Positions 8,583 to 17,558 of a stretch of DNA of 33,060 nt are shown here, piece after piece. The notes beneath the pieces are model-generated. The model was not told where the DNA came from. It did no database searches and saw nothing but the letters and a program-made list of their open reading frames with translations. Numbering within the stretch: the first letter of the stretch is position 1; the number at the start of each line of letters is the position of its first letter. The DNA lies in contig JAHEZM010000033.1 of NCBI GenBank assembly GCA_023251075.1, positions 1-33,060 on the forward strand, read 5' to 3'. Origin of the DNA: Flavobacteriales bacterium (GTDB lineage Bacteria > Bacteroidota > Bacteroidia > Flavobacteriales_C > GCA-002722245). Both the position numbers and the translations under genes were made by a program.

Positions 8583-9170
8583 ATGAAAGGGAAATTAAGA
8601 CTGGTTAAGATTTTAATGTATTTTTTGTTGCTGGTTTTTGCGATGGAAGCTTGTATTGTTAGAAAAGGAGGATGTGTGTATGTTGGAGACACTAACCAGA
8701 GAGAGCCTGTTTTTAATTATGCTTATGACGTATCTAAAAACTCCCATTCTGTGAACTTGCTGTATGGTTTAACCTTGGATAGCATAGGGAATGGAGGAAT
8801 TAAATGTTCGGGCATAAGTGCACATTCTACTCCAAGAGTTCGTGGAAAGTATTTAGGTGTTGGTGCAGATATGGTAAATTGGAATGGTAACTTTTATTAT
8901 TATCCAGGCTTGTCATATGTTTATCTGGCTCATTTTTCAAAAAAGGATATATTCACAATGATTTATTCTGTATCTGTTTATTATGATTTTTTGGTTAAAA
9001 ATTCAATGGGAAGAGCTGCCATTGGGGCAACAACTGGTCCGCTTGCTTTTCAGTTGGGCTTCTCCTCCAGTCTTAATAACAAATCTTTCAATTACGTTGG
9101 ATCTCCCCATGTTTATTTTGGTGTTTCTCTTACTCTTGGCCGCCATTTAACCAAAGGTTATTTTAAATAG
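8583..9170 (+). CDS. Unrecognised putative lipoprotein
   Basis: 195 residues, not recognised as a known family. The N-terminus has four basic residues, a hydrophobic stretch ILMYFLLLVFA, and a possible lipobox MEAC with Cys24. The lipobox is weak because Met stands where Leu is usual. The rest is rich in Tyr, Gly and Ser with alternating hydrophobic strands, and residues 150-190 have the character of beta-barrel or beta-sandwich strands. The use of Met1 is favoured because Met12 would remove all the positive charge before the core. It stands alone between the divergent gldM homologue and a palindromic element that begins 12 bases after its stop. An envelope location is likely; the function is unknown. 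Confidence 0.65.
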   Translation: MKGKLRLVKILMYFLLLVFAMEACIVRKGGCVYVGDTNQREPVFNYAYDVSKNSHSVNLLYGLTLDSIGNGGIKCSGISAHSTPRVRGKYLGVGADMVNWNGNFYYYPGLSYVYLAHFSKKDIFTMIYSVSVYYDFLVKNSMGRAAIGATTGPLAFQLGFSSSLNNKSFNYVGSPHVYFGVSLTLGRHLTKGYFK

Positions 9171-9181
9171 CATTTCCTCAA

Positions 9182-9302
9182 TGCGAGAATTTTGTACCCA
9201 AAATTGAAGCAATTCCATCGTGTTTTAAATTTTAATTGCCGTCGGTTTTAACCGACGGCAATTAAATAAGGTTGCTTCAATTTTGGGTACAAAATTCTCG
9301 CA
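9182..9302. repeat. Nested palindromic element (MITE- or REP-like)
   Basis: The outer arms are 31 bases each and perfectly complementary (9182-9212 with 9272-9302). Inside lies a second perfect 17-base-pair hairpin (9231-9247 with 9250-9266) with a two-base loop and the core GCCGTCGGTT/AACCGACGGC. The unpaired joins are 18 and 5 bases. No reading frame for a transposase is present. A clear target duplication is not seen at the ends. It sits between the end of the 8583 gene and the gltB promoter. It could be a small non-autonomous element, a repeat dispersed through the genome, or a very strong transcription stop in both directions. Confidence 0.85.
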
Positions 9303-9361
9303 ATGACGTACCAGGGGTTTACATTTTCTATAATTCCCTATGATTTTTTCGGAAAAAACCT

Positions 9362-9369
9362 TATTTTTG
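9362..9369 (+). promoter_or_regulatory. Putative gltB -7 element
   Basis: TATTTTTG fits TAnnTTTG exactly and lies 37 bases before the gltB ATG. A TTG at the -33 distance is not found; the stretch there is TGATTTTTT. Moderate support only. Confidence 0.45.
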
Positions 9370-9406
9370 CGGTTCTTTTTTAGCGACGTTTTTATAACAG
9401 AATTGA

Positions 9407-12400
9407 ATGAATATGACTGAAAATCAAGGATTATATCACCCATCATTTGAGCACGATTCATGCGGAATCGGATTTGTTGCGAACCTCAAAAACAAAAAAT
9501 CAAACAAGATTATTCAAGATGCAATTTCTATGTTGGAAAACATGGAACATCGTGGTGGTTGTGGCTGTGAGCCAGAAAGTGGAGACGGTGCTGGTATCTT
9601 AATTCAATTGCCGCACGAGTTTTTAAAGAAGGAGTTGAAGAAACAAAATGTGGAGCTTCCTGAGTTTGGACAATATGGTGTTTGTATGACCTTTTTACCA
9701 AAAGACGAAATGGAGCAACAACGCTGTAAAGATCTTTTTGTAGAATATTCTCACCGTTTAGGCTTTGATGTTTTGGCTTTTCGTGTGGTGCCTACCGACA
9801 ATTCAATGTTAGGCAAAACTTCAAAAGGAGTAGAGCCACATGTGGAGCAAATTATTTTGAAATACAATTTAAGCACCGATCCAGAAGCTCTAGAAAGAAG
9901 ATTGTGTGTGCTTAGAAAATATGCTAACCGTAATATTCACCGTGAATTACCAACGACTTACGATAGCTTTCATATCACTTCAAGCTCTTACAAAGTGATC
10001 GTTTACAAAGGTCAGTTGAGAACCAATCAATTGCGTCCGTACTACCTTGATTTACAAACGAAAGAAATTGCTTCTGCTATGGCAGTAGTACACTCTCGTT
10101 TCTCTACCAATACTACTCCTAAATGGAGATTGGCTCAGCCTTTTCGTTTCATTGCTCACAATGGTGAGATCAATACCATCAAAGGTAATGTGAACTGGAT
10201 GCGCTCTAAACAAGTTTTATTGGAAAGCACTTTATTTACGGTAGAAGAAATTGATTGGATGATGCCTATTTGTGATATCAACCGTTCCGACTCTTCTAAC
10301 TTAGATAACGTGGTGGAGATTTTGGCTTTGGGTGGCCGCCCGATGGCGCAGGTAATGATGATGTTGATTCCAGAAGCTTGGCAACAAAATCCTGAAATGA
10401 GAGAAGAAAAACGTGCTTTCTATGAGTACTATTCTTCAATCATGGAACCGTGGGATGGTCCGGCTTCTATCTCTTTTACAGATGGTAAAGTAGTGGGTGC
10501 AACCTTAGATAGAAATGGTTTGCGTCCTTCAAGATATTGCGTATTGGATGATGATACTTTAATCATGTCTTCTGAAGCAGGTTCATTGCCTGTAGATGAA
10601 GCTAAAGTGATTGAAAAGGGTCGTTTGCAACCGGGTAAAATATTTGTTGCCGATTTAGAGAAAGGTCGCATCATTTCCGACAAAGAATTGAAAGACGAAA
10701 TTTGTTCTGCTAAACCTTATGGAAGATGGTTGAAAGAGAACAAATTGAGTATGAAAGATTTGGCTCGTCCGATTAAGAAAACCAACGTTCCTGCAAAAGG
10801 AATGGAGTTATTGCAAAAACAAATTGCTTATGGTTTCACTCGTGAAGATTTAACTACCATTTTAGAACCAATGGCGAAAGAAGGAATGGAAGCGTTGGGT
10901 TCAATGGGTACCGATACTCCTTTGGCAGTATTGTCTTCTCAAAGTCAGCCACTGGCCAACTACTTCAAACAATTGTTTGCGCAGGTATCTAATCCTCCTA
11001 TCGATCCTATTCGTGAGAAAGTGATCATGTCGTTGTACACCAATTTGGGTTCTCAAAAAAACATTTTGGCTGAAACGCCTGAACATTGCCGTCAAATTCA
11101 TTTGGATAATCCATTATTGTCGAACGGACAATTGGATAAACTAAGAAAGTTGAACGACGGTGCTTTCAAATCATATACTATCAACGCTATTTTTAGTGCA
11201 AGTGATCGTGAAGGGACTTTAGAAAATGCGATCGATGAAATTTGTGCCAATGCTGAGCGTGCTACCTTAATGGGTTGTAACATCTTAATTATTTCCGATA
11301 GAAATGTAGATCAAAATACTGCTCCAATTCCATCTTTATTAGCGGTGGGTGCAATTCACTCCAGCTTAATTAAAAAGGGATTGAGAACCAGAACAAGTTT
11401 GGTAGTTGAGGCGGGTGATGCTATTGAGGTGCATCATTTTGCTACCTTGATTGGTTTTGGTGCTAATGCCGTAAACGCTTACCTGGCGGGTGATACCATT
11501 CGTACCATGTTCGAAGAAGAATTGGAAGCGGGTGAAACTACCATCAAAAAATTATTAGGAAACTATAATAAAGCGATCAATTACGGTTTGTTGAAAGTAT
11601 TCTCTAAAATGGGAATTTCTACTGTTCAGTCTTATCAAGGGGCTCAAATATTTGAAGCTTTGGGTATTGGACCGGCGGTAATTGAAAAATGTTTTACCGG
11701 AACAGTATCTCGTATCAAAGGGATGACTTTCGACGATTTGGCGAAAGAAGTTTTGGTGCGTCACAAACGTGCTTACCAAGGCACCAACATTGAAAAACAT
11801 TTGTTCATTGGTGGTTTCTATCAATGGAAGAGAAAAGGGGAGGCGCATTTGTTCAACCCTGAATCTATTGCCCTTTTACAAAAAGCTACAAGAACTAACG
11901 ATGTAAATGTTTACAAACAATTTGCACAAAAAATAAACGATCAAAGTCAGCAAGCACTTACTCTTCGCAGTATGTTGCAACTAAAAAAAGGAACACCTGT
12001 TCCTTTGGATCAGGTAGAATCTAAAGAAAGTATTTTCAAACGTTTTGCAACGGGTGCGATGTCTTTCGGATCAATTTCTTTTGAAGCACATACTACTTTG
12101 GCGATTGCGATGAACCGCATTGGCGGTAAATCGAATTCGGGTGAAGGTGGTGAAGATGAAATTCGTTATGCTAAAAAAGCAAATGGCGATTGGGAAAGAA
12201 GTGCGATTAAACAAGTAGCATCGGGAAGATTTGGTGTTACGGCGCATTATTTAACTAATGCCGATGAGTTACAAATTAAAATTGCACAAGGAGCGAAACC
12301 TGGTGAAGGCGGACAGTTGCCGGGACATAAAGTAGATGATTGGATTGGTAGAGTGCGTCATAGTACGCCGGGCGTGGGATTAATTTCTCCTCCTCCTCAC

Positions 12401-13933
12401 CACGATATTTATTCTATTGAGGATTTAGCGCAATTGATTTACGATTTGAAAAATGCCAATCGTGCTGCACGCATCAACGTTAAGTTGGTATCTGAAGCGG
12501 GTGTTGGAACTATTGCTTCGGGTGTGGCCAAAGCAAAAGGCGATGTGGTTTTAATTGCTGGTTACGATGGTGGAACAGGAGCTTCTCCTTTATCTTCTAT
12601 TCGCCATGCTGGTTTACCATGGGAATTGGGTTTAGCTGAAACGCACCAAACTTTATTGTTAAATGATTTAAGAAGTCGTATCACTGTTCAAACTGATGGT
12701 CAGTTGAGAACAGGTCGCGACATCGCTATAGCTACATTATTAGGTGCTGAAGAATGGGGTATTGCTACTGCTTCTTTAGTGGTTGCGGGTTGTATCATGA
12801 TGCGTAAGTGTCATTTGAATACTTGTCCGGTGGGTGTTGCTACTCAAGATCCTGAACTAAGAAAATTATTTACAGGAAATCCTGATCACGTTGTAAACTA
12901 CTTCACTTTTGTTGCAGAAGATCTTCGCTCTATCATGGCTGAATTAGGTTTCAGAACTATTGATGAAATGGTGGGAAGAACTGATTTATTGGAAGTGAAA
13001 TACAACGAACCACATTGGAAAACTAAAAATTTAGATTTATCTCCGTTGTTGTATCGTCCGAATGTTGCTGCTACAGTTGGTACTTACAAACAAAAAGAAC
13101 AAGAACACGAGATCGACGATATTATTGACCGCAAGTTAATAGAGATTGCAAAACCAGCAATTGAAAAAGGGAAATCAGTAAGCAAAGAATTTAAAATCAT
13201 TAATACCGATCGTTCAGTAGGCGCAATGTTGTCGAATGAAATTTGTAAAGTTCATGGTGGTGTTGGTTTACCAGCGGGTACTATCGATATTAAATTTGTT
13301 GGTTCAGCCGGACAATCATTTGGTGCTTTTACCACTACAGGAGTTAAATTTACTGTGGAAGGTGAAGCGAACGATTACTTCGGAAAAGGATTATCGGGTG
13401 CGGAATTGGTGATTTATCCAAACAAAAAAGCGAAGTTCGTTGCAGAAGATAATATGATTGTAGGTAACGTTGCTTTTTATGGTGCTACAAGTGGTAAGGC
13501 GTTTATTCGCGGACAAGCGGGTGAGCGTTTCTGTGTTAGAAATTCAGGGGTAACTGCTGTTGTTGAAGGAATTGGTGATCATGGTGTGGAATATATGACG
13601 GGCGGACGAGTAGTAATTCTCGGTAAAACAGGAAGAAACTTTGGCGCCGGTTTTAGTGGTGGTTATGCTTTCATTTGGGATAAATGGAAAGAATTTGAAG
13701 CGAACTTTAATAATGAATTATCGGATATCGAAACCCTTTCTGCTGATGATGCAGCAGAATTGAAAGCTTTGATTGAAGAGCATTTGCAACAAACGGGTAG
13801 TGGCGTTGCTGCACAAATTTTAGAGAACTGGGATAAAGAATTGAAGTTTTTCAAAAAAGTAATGCCGCGTGATTACAAACGTGTGTTGGAAAAAAAGAAA
13901 GCTGAAAAAATTAAAAAAGAATTGGTAAAATAA
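9407..13933 (+). CDS. gltB: Glutamate synthase large (alpha) subunit
   Basis: The large subunit splits glutamine and makes glutamate from 2-oxoglutarate with electrons from the small subunit. At 1,508 residues it has family length. Domains in order: N-terminal amidotransferase with nucleophile Cys19 in HDSCGIGF, so the first 18 residues are a propeptide to be removed; a linking central domain; the FMN-binding synthase domain (about 850-1220) with the 3Fe-4S cysteines 1129, 1135 and 1140 in CIMMRKCHLNTC; and the GXGXG beta-helix domain at the C-terminus with motifs such as GNVAFYGATSGKAF. Met3 is an alternative start. The gene lies 10 bases before gltD and the two surely form one operon. All key residues examined are in place. 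Confidence 0.98.
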   Translation: MNMTENQGLYHPSFEHDSCGIGFVANLKNKKSNKIIQDAISMLENMEHRGGCGCEPESGDGAGILIQLPHEFLKKELKKQNVELPEFGQYGVCMTFLPKDEMEQQRCKDLFVEYSHRLGFDVLAFRVVPTDNSMLGKTSKGVEPHVEQIILKYNLSTDPEALERRLCVLRKYANRNIHRELPTTYDSFHITSSSYKVIVYKGQLRTNQLRPYYLDLQTKEIASAMAVVHSRFSTNTTPKWRLAQPFRFIAHNGEINTIKGNVNWMRSKQVLLESTLFTVEEIDWMMPICDINRSDSSNLDNVVEILALGGRPMAQVMMMLIPEAWQQNPEMREEKRAFYEYYSSIMEPWDGPASISFTDGKVVGATLDRNGLRPSRYCVLDDDTLIMSSEAGSLPVDEAKVIEKGRLQPGKIFVADLEKGRIISDKELKDEICSAKPYGRWLKENKLSMKDLARPIKKTNVPAKGMELLQKQIAYGFTREDLTTILEPMAKEGMEALGSMGTDTPLAVLSSQSQPLANYFKQLFAQVSNPPIDPIREKVIMSLYTNLGSQKNILAETPEHCRQIHLDNPLLSNGQLDKLRKLNDGAFKSYTINAIFSASDREGTLENAIDEICANAERATLMGCNILIISDRNVDQNTAPIPSLLAVGAIHSSLIKKGLRTRTSLVVEAGDAIEVHHFATLIGFGANAVNAYLAGDTIRTMFEEELEAGETTIKKLLGNYNKAINYGLLKVFSKMGISTVQSYQGAQIFEALGIGPAVIEKCFTGTVSRIKGMTFDDLAKEVLVRHKRAYQGTNIEKHLFIGGFYQWKRKGEAHLFNPESIALLQKATRTNDVNVYKQFAQKINDQSQQALTLRSMLQLKKGTPVPLDQVESKESIFKRFATGAMSFGSISFEAHTTLAIAMNRIGGKSNSGEGGEDEIRYAKKANGDWERSAIKQVASGRFGVTAHYLTNADELQIKIAQGAKPGEGGQLPGHKVDDWIGRVRHSTPGVGLISPPPHHDIYSIEDLAQLIYDLKNANRAARINVKLVSEAGVGTIASGVAKAKGDVVLIAGYDGGTGASPLSSIRHAGLPWELGLAETHQTLLLNDLRSRITVQTDGQLRTGRDIAIATLLGAEEWGIATASLVVAGCIMMRKCHLNTCPVGVATQDPELRKLFTGNPDHVVNYFTFVAEDLRSIMAELGFRTIDEMVGRTDLLEVKYNEPHWKTKNLDLSPLLYRPNVAATVGTYKQKEQEHEIDDIIDRKLIEIAKPAIEKGKSVSKEFKIINTDRSVGAMLSNEICKVHGGVGLPAGTIDIKFVGSAGQSFGAFTTTGVKFTVEGEANDYFGKGLSGAELVIYPNKKAKFVAEDNMIVGNVAFYGATSGKAFIRGQAGERFCVRNSGVTAVVEGIGDHGVEYMTGGRVVILGKTGRNFGAGFSGGYAFIWDKWKEFEANFNNELSDIETLSADDAAELKALIEEHLQQTGSGVAAQILENWDKELKFFKKVMPRDYKRVLEKKKAEKIKKELVK

Positions 13934-13943
13934 TTTTGAGTTT

Positions 13944-15434
13944 ATGGGCCAAACAGACGGATTTTTAAAGTTTGATAGAAACTTACCGGATTACGAAAAA
14001 CCGGAGGAAAGAAAAAAACACTGGAAAGAGTTTTACAAACCTTTTTCTGATGAACAAACTCGTCAACAAGCTGCACGTTGCATGAACTGCGGCGTTCCTT
14101 TTTGTCACAATGGTTGTCCTCTTGGAAATGTTATTCCCGAATTCAACGATGCAGTGTATCGTGAGGAATGGAAAGAAGCCTATGATATCTTAAGCGAAAC
14201 AAACAACTTCCCTGAATTCACCGGAAGAATTTGTCCGGCTCCCTGCGAAGGTTCTTGTGTTTTAGGAATTAATAAACCACCGGTGGCTATTGAGCATATT
14301 GAGAAAAGTATCATTGAAGAAGCGTTCAAAAGCGGTTGGATTAAACCGAATAAAAATATCAAAAGAACAGGAAAAAAAGTTGCAGTGGTTGGTTCTGGTC
14401 CTTCTGGATTGGCAGCTGCCGATCAGTTAAATAAAGCGGGTCATTACGTTACTGTTTACGAAAGGGCACAAAAACCTGGTGGTTTGTTGCGTTTCGGTAT
14501 TCCTGATTTTAAGTTAGATAAACAAGTTGTTGAAAGAAGAATTTCTGTAATGGAAGAAGAAGGCATCGTATTTATGTGCGGTGTTGAGGTGGGAGTGAAA
14601 GTATCGAAAGAGGAATTATTGAAAAATTACGACGCAGTAATTTTAGCAGGTGGAGCAACCGAACCAAGAGATGTTACTATTCCTGGTCGTGAGTTCAAAG
14701 GCATTTATGCTGCAATGGATTTTTTATCGCAAAGCAATGCTCGTGTTTCTAAATTGAATCACGAAAATCATAGAGGTCATAAGGTGGATGAGGTTTTGGC
14801 TACCGGTAAAAATGTGATTGTGATTGGTGGTGGTGATACGGGTTCCGACTGTGTAGGTACATCTAACCGTCATGGTGCTAAATCAATTACTCAATTAGAA
14901 ATTGCCCCTAAACCTTCTGTGGGCAGAGCTCCAAACAATCCTTGGCCTGAATATCCATTTGTTTTAAAAACAACTTCTTCTCATGAAGAAGGTTCTGAAA
15001 GAGCATGGAGTGTTTTGACCAAAGAATTTGTGGGAGATAAAAATGGTAATGTGAGCGGATTAAAAATCGCGGAAATTGAGTGGACTAAAGACGCTCAGGG
15101 AAAACATATTTTCAATGAAATTCCAGGTACTGAAAAAGTATTGCCTTGCGAATTGGTTACTATTGCTGCAGGTTTCCTAGGGCCAGAACACAAAGGTTTG
15201 TTGGATTCGATGGGCGTTGCTTACGATGAAAGAAGCAATGTAAAAGCTAACACCAAAGATTATAAAACCTCACTAGATAAAGTTTTTGCAGCGGGTGATA
15301 TGCGTCGCGGACAATCGTTGGTGGTTTGGGCAATTAGCGAAGGTCGCGAATGTGCAAAAGCAGTAGATATTTTCTTAATGGGAGAAAGTTCTTTAGAATC
15401 GAAAGATCAATCACTATTAGCACTTCAAGCATAA
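13944..15434 (+). CDS. gltD: Glutamate synthase small (beta) subunit
   Basis: The small subunit oxidises NADPH on FAD and passes electrons through iron-sulphur clusters to the large subunit. It has 496 residues, slightly longer than the E. coli form. The N-terminal cysteine sets for two 4Fe-4S clusters are present: Cys46, Cys49, Cys54, Cys58 and Cys97, Cys101, Cys105. FAD binding is shown by [12 protein letters not shown] (148-159), and the second dinucleotide site by [11 protein letters not shown], where NADPH is expected. The C-terminal FAD motif reads [18 protein letters not shown]. The stop codon overlaps by one base the ATG of the next gene, and a strong hairpin with a T-run begins three bases past the stop. 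Confidence 0.97.
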   Translation: MGQTDGFLKFDRNLPDYEKPEERKKHWKEFYKPFSDEQTRQQAARCMNCGVPFCHNGCPLGNVIPEFNDAVYREEWKEAYDILSETNNFPEFTGRICPAPCEGSCVLGINKPPVAIEHIEKSIIEEAFKSGWIKPNKNIKRTGKKVAVVGSGPSGLAAADQLNKAGHYVTVYERAQKPGGLLRFGIPDFKLDKQVVERRISVMEEEGIVFMCGVEVGVKVSKEELLKNYDAVILAGGATEPRDVTIPGREFKGIYAAMDFLSQSNARVSKLNHENHRGHKVDEVLATGKNVIVIGGGDTGSDCVGTSNRHGAKSITQLEIAPKPSVGRAPNNPWPEYPFVLKTTSSHEEGSERAWSVLTKEFVGDKNGNVSGLKIAEIEWTKDAQGKHIFNEIPGTEKVLPCELVTIAAGFLGPEHKGLLDSMGVAYDERSNVKANTKDYKTSLDKVFAAGDMRRGQSLVVWAISEGRECAKAVDIFLMGESSLESKDQSLLALQA

Positions 15435-16012
15435 TGGAAAAGCACTGCAAATATTTTTTTGTAGTGCTTTTCGCTTTTTTATTGAATACCGTTCTTCTTG
15501 CTCAGCATTCAGCTGCTGATAGTACTTCAAAATCTAACATTAATTTTTTCAATGAAGGAGGCATCTCTTTATTTATTACCCCTAATGCCATAACTCCCGT
15601 TGCTTCTTATTGGTTTAGAATGAATGTTTATGAACCCCAGGATCATTTGTCGGTTTCCTTATCACTGCCCTTAAGTGTAGGTGGAAGTATTGGAACTTAT
15701 GGAGGTTATTTTGGATTGGATTTGCCCTTTACAGCCGATTTAAATATTGGAAATAGAGCCACTAAAAAAATTGATTTTCCTCTTGGATTATTTGTGGGAG
15801 GTGGTTACGGAATCAATACTACTTTGGGCTACGGTTTCAACTTATCTTATGGACCATTAATGCATGCGGGTTTAAGATTAACTTCTCCTTTAAGCGGAAG
15901 AAATTTAACCTTCCGGTTTTCTTATCTCTACGGAATAGGAGGAATTTCTCCAACATCTACCATAGATGTAAATCCCAATGTGCTGGGAGTAGGCATGTTT
16001 TATGGGTTTTAG
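15434..16012 (+). CDS. Predicted outer-membrane beta-barrel protein, coupled to gltD
   Basis: 192 residues from the ATG that shares a base with the gltD stop (TAATG). A longer reading from 15350 lies within gltD and is not favoured. Residues 1-25 are a clear signal peptide: basic start, core YFFVVLFAFLLNTVLL, and likely cleavage near LLAQ. The mature part has many short amphipathic strands rich in Gly, Leu, Phe and Tyr (GGYFGLDLPF, FVGGGYGINTTLGYGF) and ends in phenylalanine, as many outer-membrane barrels do. No specific family was recognised. The first 16 codons coincide with an intrinsic-terminator hairpin, so expression may depend on readthrough from gltBD. The next gene converges on it, with 12 bases between the stops. 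Confidence 0.72.
   Translation: MEKHCKYFFVVLFAFLLNTVLLAQHSAADSTSKSNINFFNEGGISLFITPNAITPVASYWFRMNVYEPQDHLSVSLSLPLSVGGSIGTYGGYFGLDLPFTADLNIGNRATKKIDFPLGLFVGGGYGINTTLGYGFNLSYGPLMHAGLRLTSPLSGRNLTFRFSYLYGIGGISPTSTIDVNPNVLGVGMFYGF
15437..15480 (+). terminator. Intrinsic terminator after gltD, inside the next reading frame
   Basis: A continuous 15-pair stem (15437-15451 with 15458-15472, one G-U pair) with a six-base loop, followed by GC and six T. It begins three bases after the gltD stop. It lies wholly within codons 2-16 of the downstream gene, where it encodes the signal peptide. Confidence 0.75.
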
Positions 16013-16024
16013 ATATTAAACCTG

Positions 16025-17386
16025 TTATTTTACTACTATTTTTCTGCTTTGAACGATGTTTCCATCTCCATCTACTACCGATAGTATATATACTCCTGCA
16101 CCCGTCCAACTCGATAAATCGAGATTAACTTTTTGCTGAGTTATTTTGGCAGTATACACCATTTGTGCAAGTGAATTTTGCAAAGTGAGTGTGTAGTTGT
16201 TCAGTAACTGAAATTCTCCAAAATCAACTGTTACTGCAGCATCTGTAGGGTTAGGATATACTTTTAAGGTTATATAATTAAGTAGATTTACATCGGTTTT
16301 AAATTTAATCACCAAAGTGTCGTAAGTGTTTAGGTGAGTGGTATCATAAACTGCGATATGGGTGGTGTCATATTTTTCAAAATGTATGGTATCATTAATT
16401 TGAACTTTAGAAACAGAATCAACAGAAAGCGTTGCTTCATTGGTAGTATCAGTACATTGTGCATTATTTACAATACATCTGAATTTACTGTTGTTTAAGG
16501 AATTTGCGACTACGTTAAGATTTAGTTTTGATGTTTGTATACCATCGTAAAAGCAGTTGTTCGGCACATCAACAAATCCATTTCCTGTATTCATTTGCCA
16601 GCTGAAATTTATGTTATTTGCATTTGAGAAAACTTCGAAACTTGCAGCTGATCCACCTCTTGCGTTAACGTCATTTAGAGGAGCATATTTAGCAAAGTCG
16701 GTACAAGGATCCATTTCAGAACACATTGCTTGAACATCTTGAGAGTTAAAAGTCCAGTCGTAAATTCTAATATCATCAATTTTACCGTCAAAATAATAAT
16801 TGTTGCTATTTCTTGAAGCACCAATGATAGTTTTCGTTAAGCCATTTACTGATGTATTTGCAACATCTGTAGTTTGCAAAACAGGCTTACAATCGAAATA
16901 TATTGTGCTGATACTATTCGTATTTACGAAAACTACATTATGCCATTCTTTAGGGGCAATTTGAACATTTGCCCTTTCATAACCCAATGCCAAAGAAGCG
17001 TAGTTTGTTCCGTTGATCTTCATAACAAGCGCAACAGCTAAACCATTATTTAAAGAGGGATTATCACTCGAAAAAATCATTCTGGGAGTGCCATCAATCG
17101 TATCGGCATTGAACCAAAAACTGATTGTTCGTTGAGGTAAATCAAACTCATTTGAAATAGAGATATAGCTGTTTACACCATTGAATTCATAGGCTGAATT
17201 CGGATGGTTAAATCTATCACTTGTTAAAGTTGCTGAATTAATATAACTCGAAGTGGATAAAGAGCCGCTATTGTTGGCATCACCTGAAAAAGGAAAGTAA
17301 GCTACTAAACCATTCACTGGAACTTGCGAAAAACCTGATGCAAATGATATAACTAAACTGAAGAGGAGTAATGCTATTTTGTTCAT
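16025..17386 (-). CDS. LamG-domain protein secreted by T9SS (type A sorting tail)
   Basis: 453 residues. A signal peptide (1-20, MNKIALLLFSLVISFASGFSQ region) precedes a concanavalin/LamG-like domain at about 24-222, marked by GLVAYFPFSGDANNSG, EFNGVNSYISI, WHNVVFV and the closing FDGKIDDIRIYDWTFN. Residues 225-330 form an Ig-like region with cysteine pairs (FRCIVNNAQC). A short linker at about 335-362 repeats a YDTTH/YDT unit. The last 80 residues are a type A T9SS sorting domain: YPNPTDAAVTVDF, then a Gly-Val-Tyr-Ile strand, and finally VVK. Such tails send the protein across the outer membrane to the surface or medium. LamG domains often bind carbohydrate; the ligand here is unknown. It stands alone, divergent from ppc. 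Confidence 0.88.
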   Translation of the reverse strand: MNKIALLLFSLVISFASGFSQVPVNGLVAYFPFSGDANNSGSLSTSSYINSATLTSDRFNHPNSAYEFNGVNSYISISNEFDLPQRTISFWFNADTIDGTPRMIFSSDNPSLNNGLAVALVMKINGTNYASLALGYERANVQIAPKEWHNVVFVNTNSISTIYFDCKPVLQTTDVANTSVNGLTKTIIGASRNSNNYYFDGKIDDIRIYDWTFNSQDVQAMCSEMDPCTDFAKYAPLNDVNARGGSAASFEVFSNANNINFSWQMNTGNGFVDVPNNCFYDGIQTSKLNLNVVANSLNNSKFRCIVNNAQCTDTTNEATLSVDSVSKVQINDTIHFEKYDTTHIAVYDTTHLNTYDTLVIKFKTDVNLLNYITLKVYPNPTDAAVTVDFGEFQLLNNYTLTLQNSLAQMVYTAKITQQKVNLDLSSWTGAGVYILSVVDGDGNIVQSRKIVVK

Positions 17387-17486
17387 GATTTAAAAATTTG
17401 CCGTTAGTGCGGCTAAGATATTAAACATTGGCATTCATGTAAACTTTTTTTTTATTTTTTCTAACAATTATTCTTTCAAACTTCTC

Positions 17487-17516
17487 TTGCACACTCATTA
17501 ACTATCTTTATATTAG
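17487..17516 (+). promoter_or_regulatory. Putative ppc promoter
   Basis: TTG (17487-17489), 19 bases, then TATATTAG (17509-17516), one mismatch from TAnnTTTG. It ends 42 bases before the ppc ATG. Confidence 0.4.
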
Positions 17517-17558
17517 CGCTTGGAAAGCATTGATAATCAAAAGAGATAGGTATCGCCA

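Noticed and set aside
9182-9302. Reading the palindrome as a CRISPR array or full insertion sequence
   Set aside because: There are no regularly spaced direct repeats and no transposase frame; it is one nested inverted repeat.
9225-9461. Minus-strand frame of 78 codons over the palindrome and gltB start
   Set aside because: It reads through the inverted repeat and into gltB on the wrong strand and shows no protein features.
15350-15433. N-terminal extension of the barrel protein into gltD
   Set aside because: It would place 28 unrelated residues before a clean signal peptide that has its own ATG.
16013-16024. Terminator between the convergent genes ending at 16012 and 16025
   Set aside because: Only 12 bases lie between the stops and no stem with a T-run is visible there.
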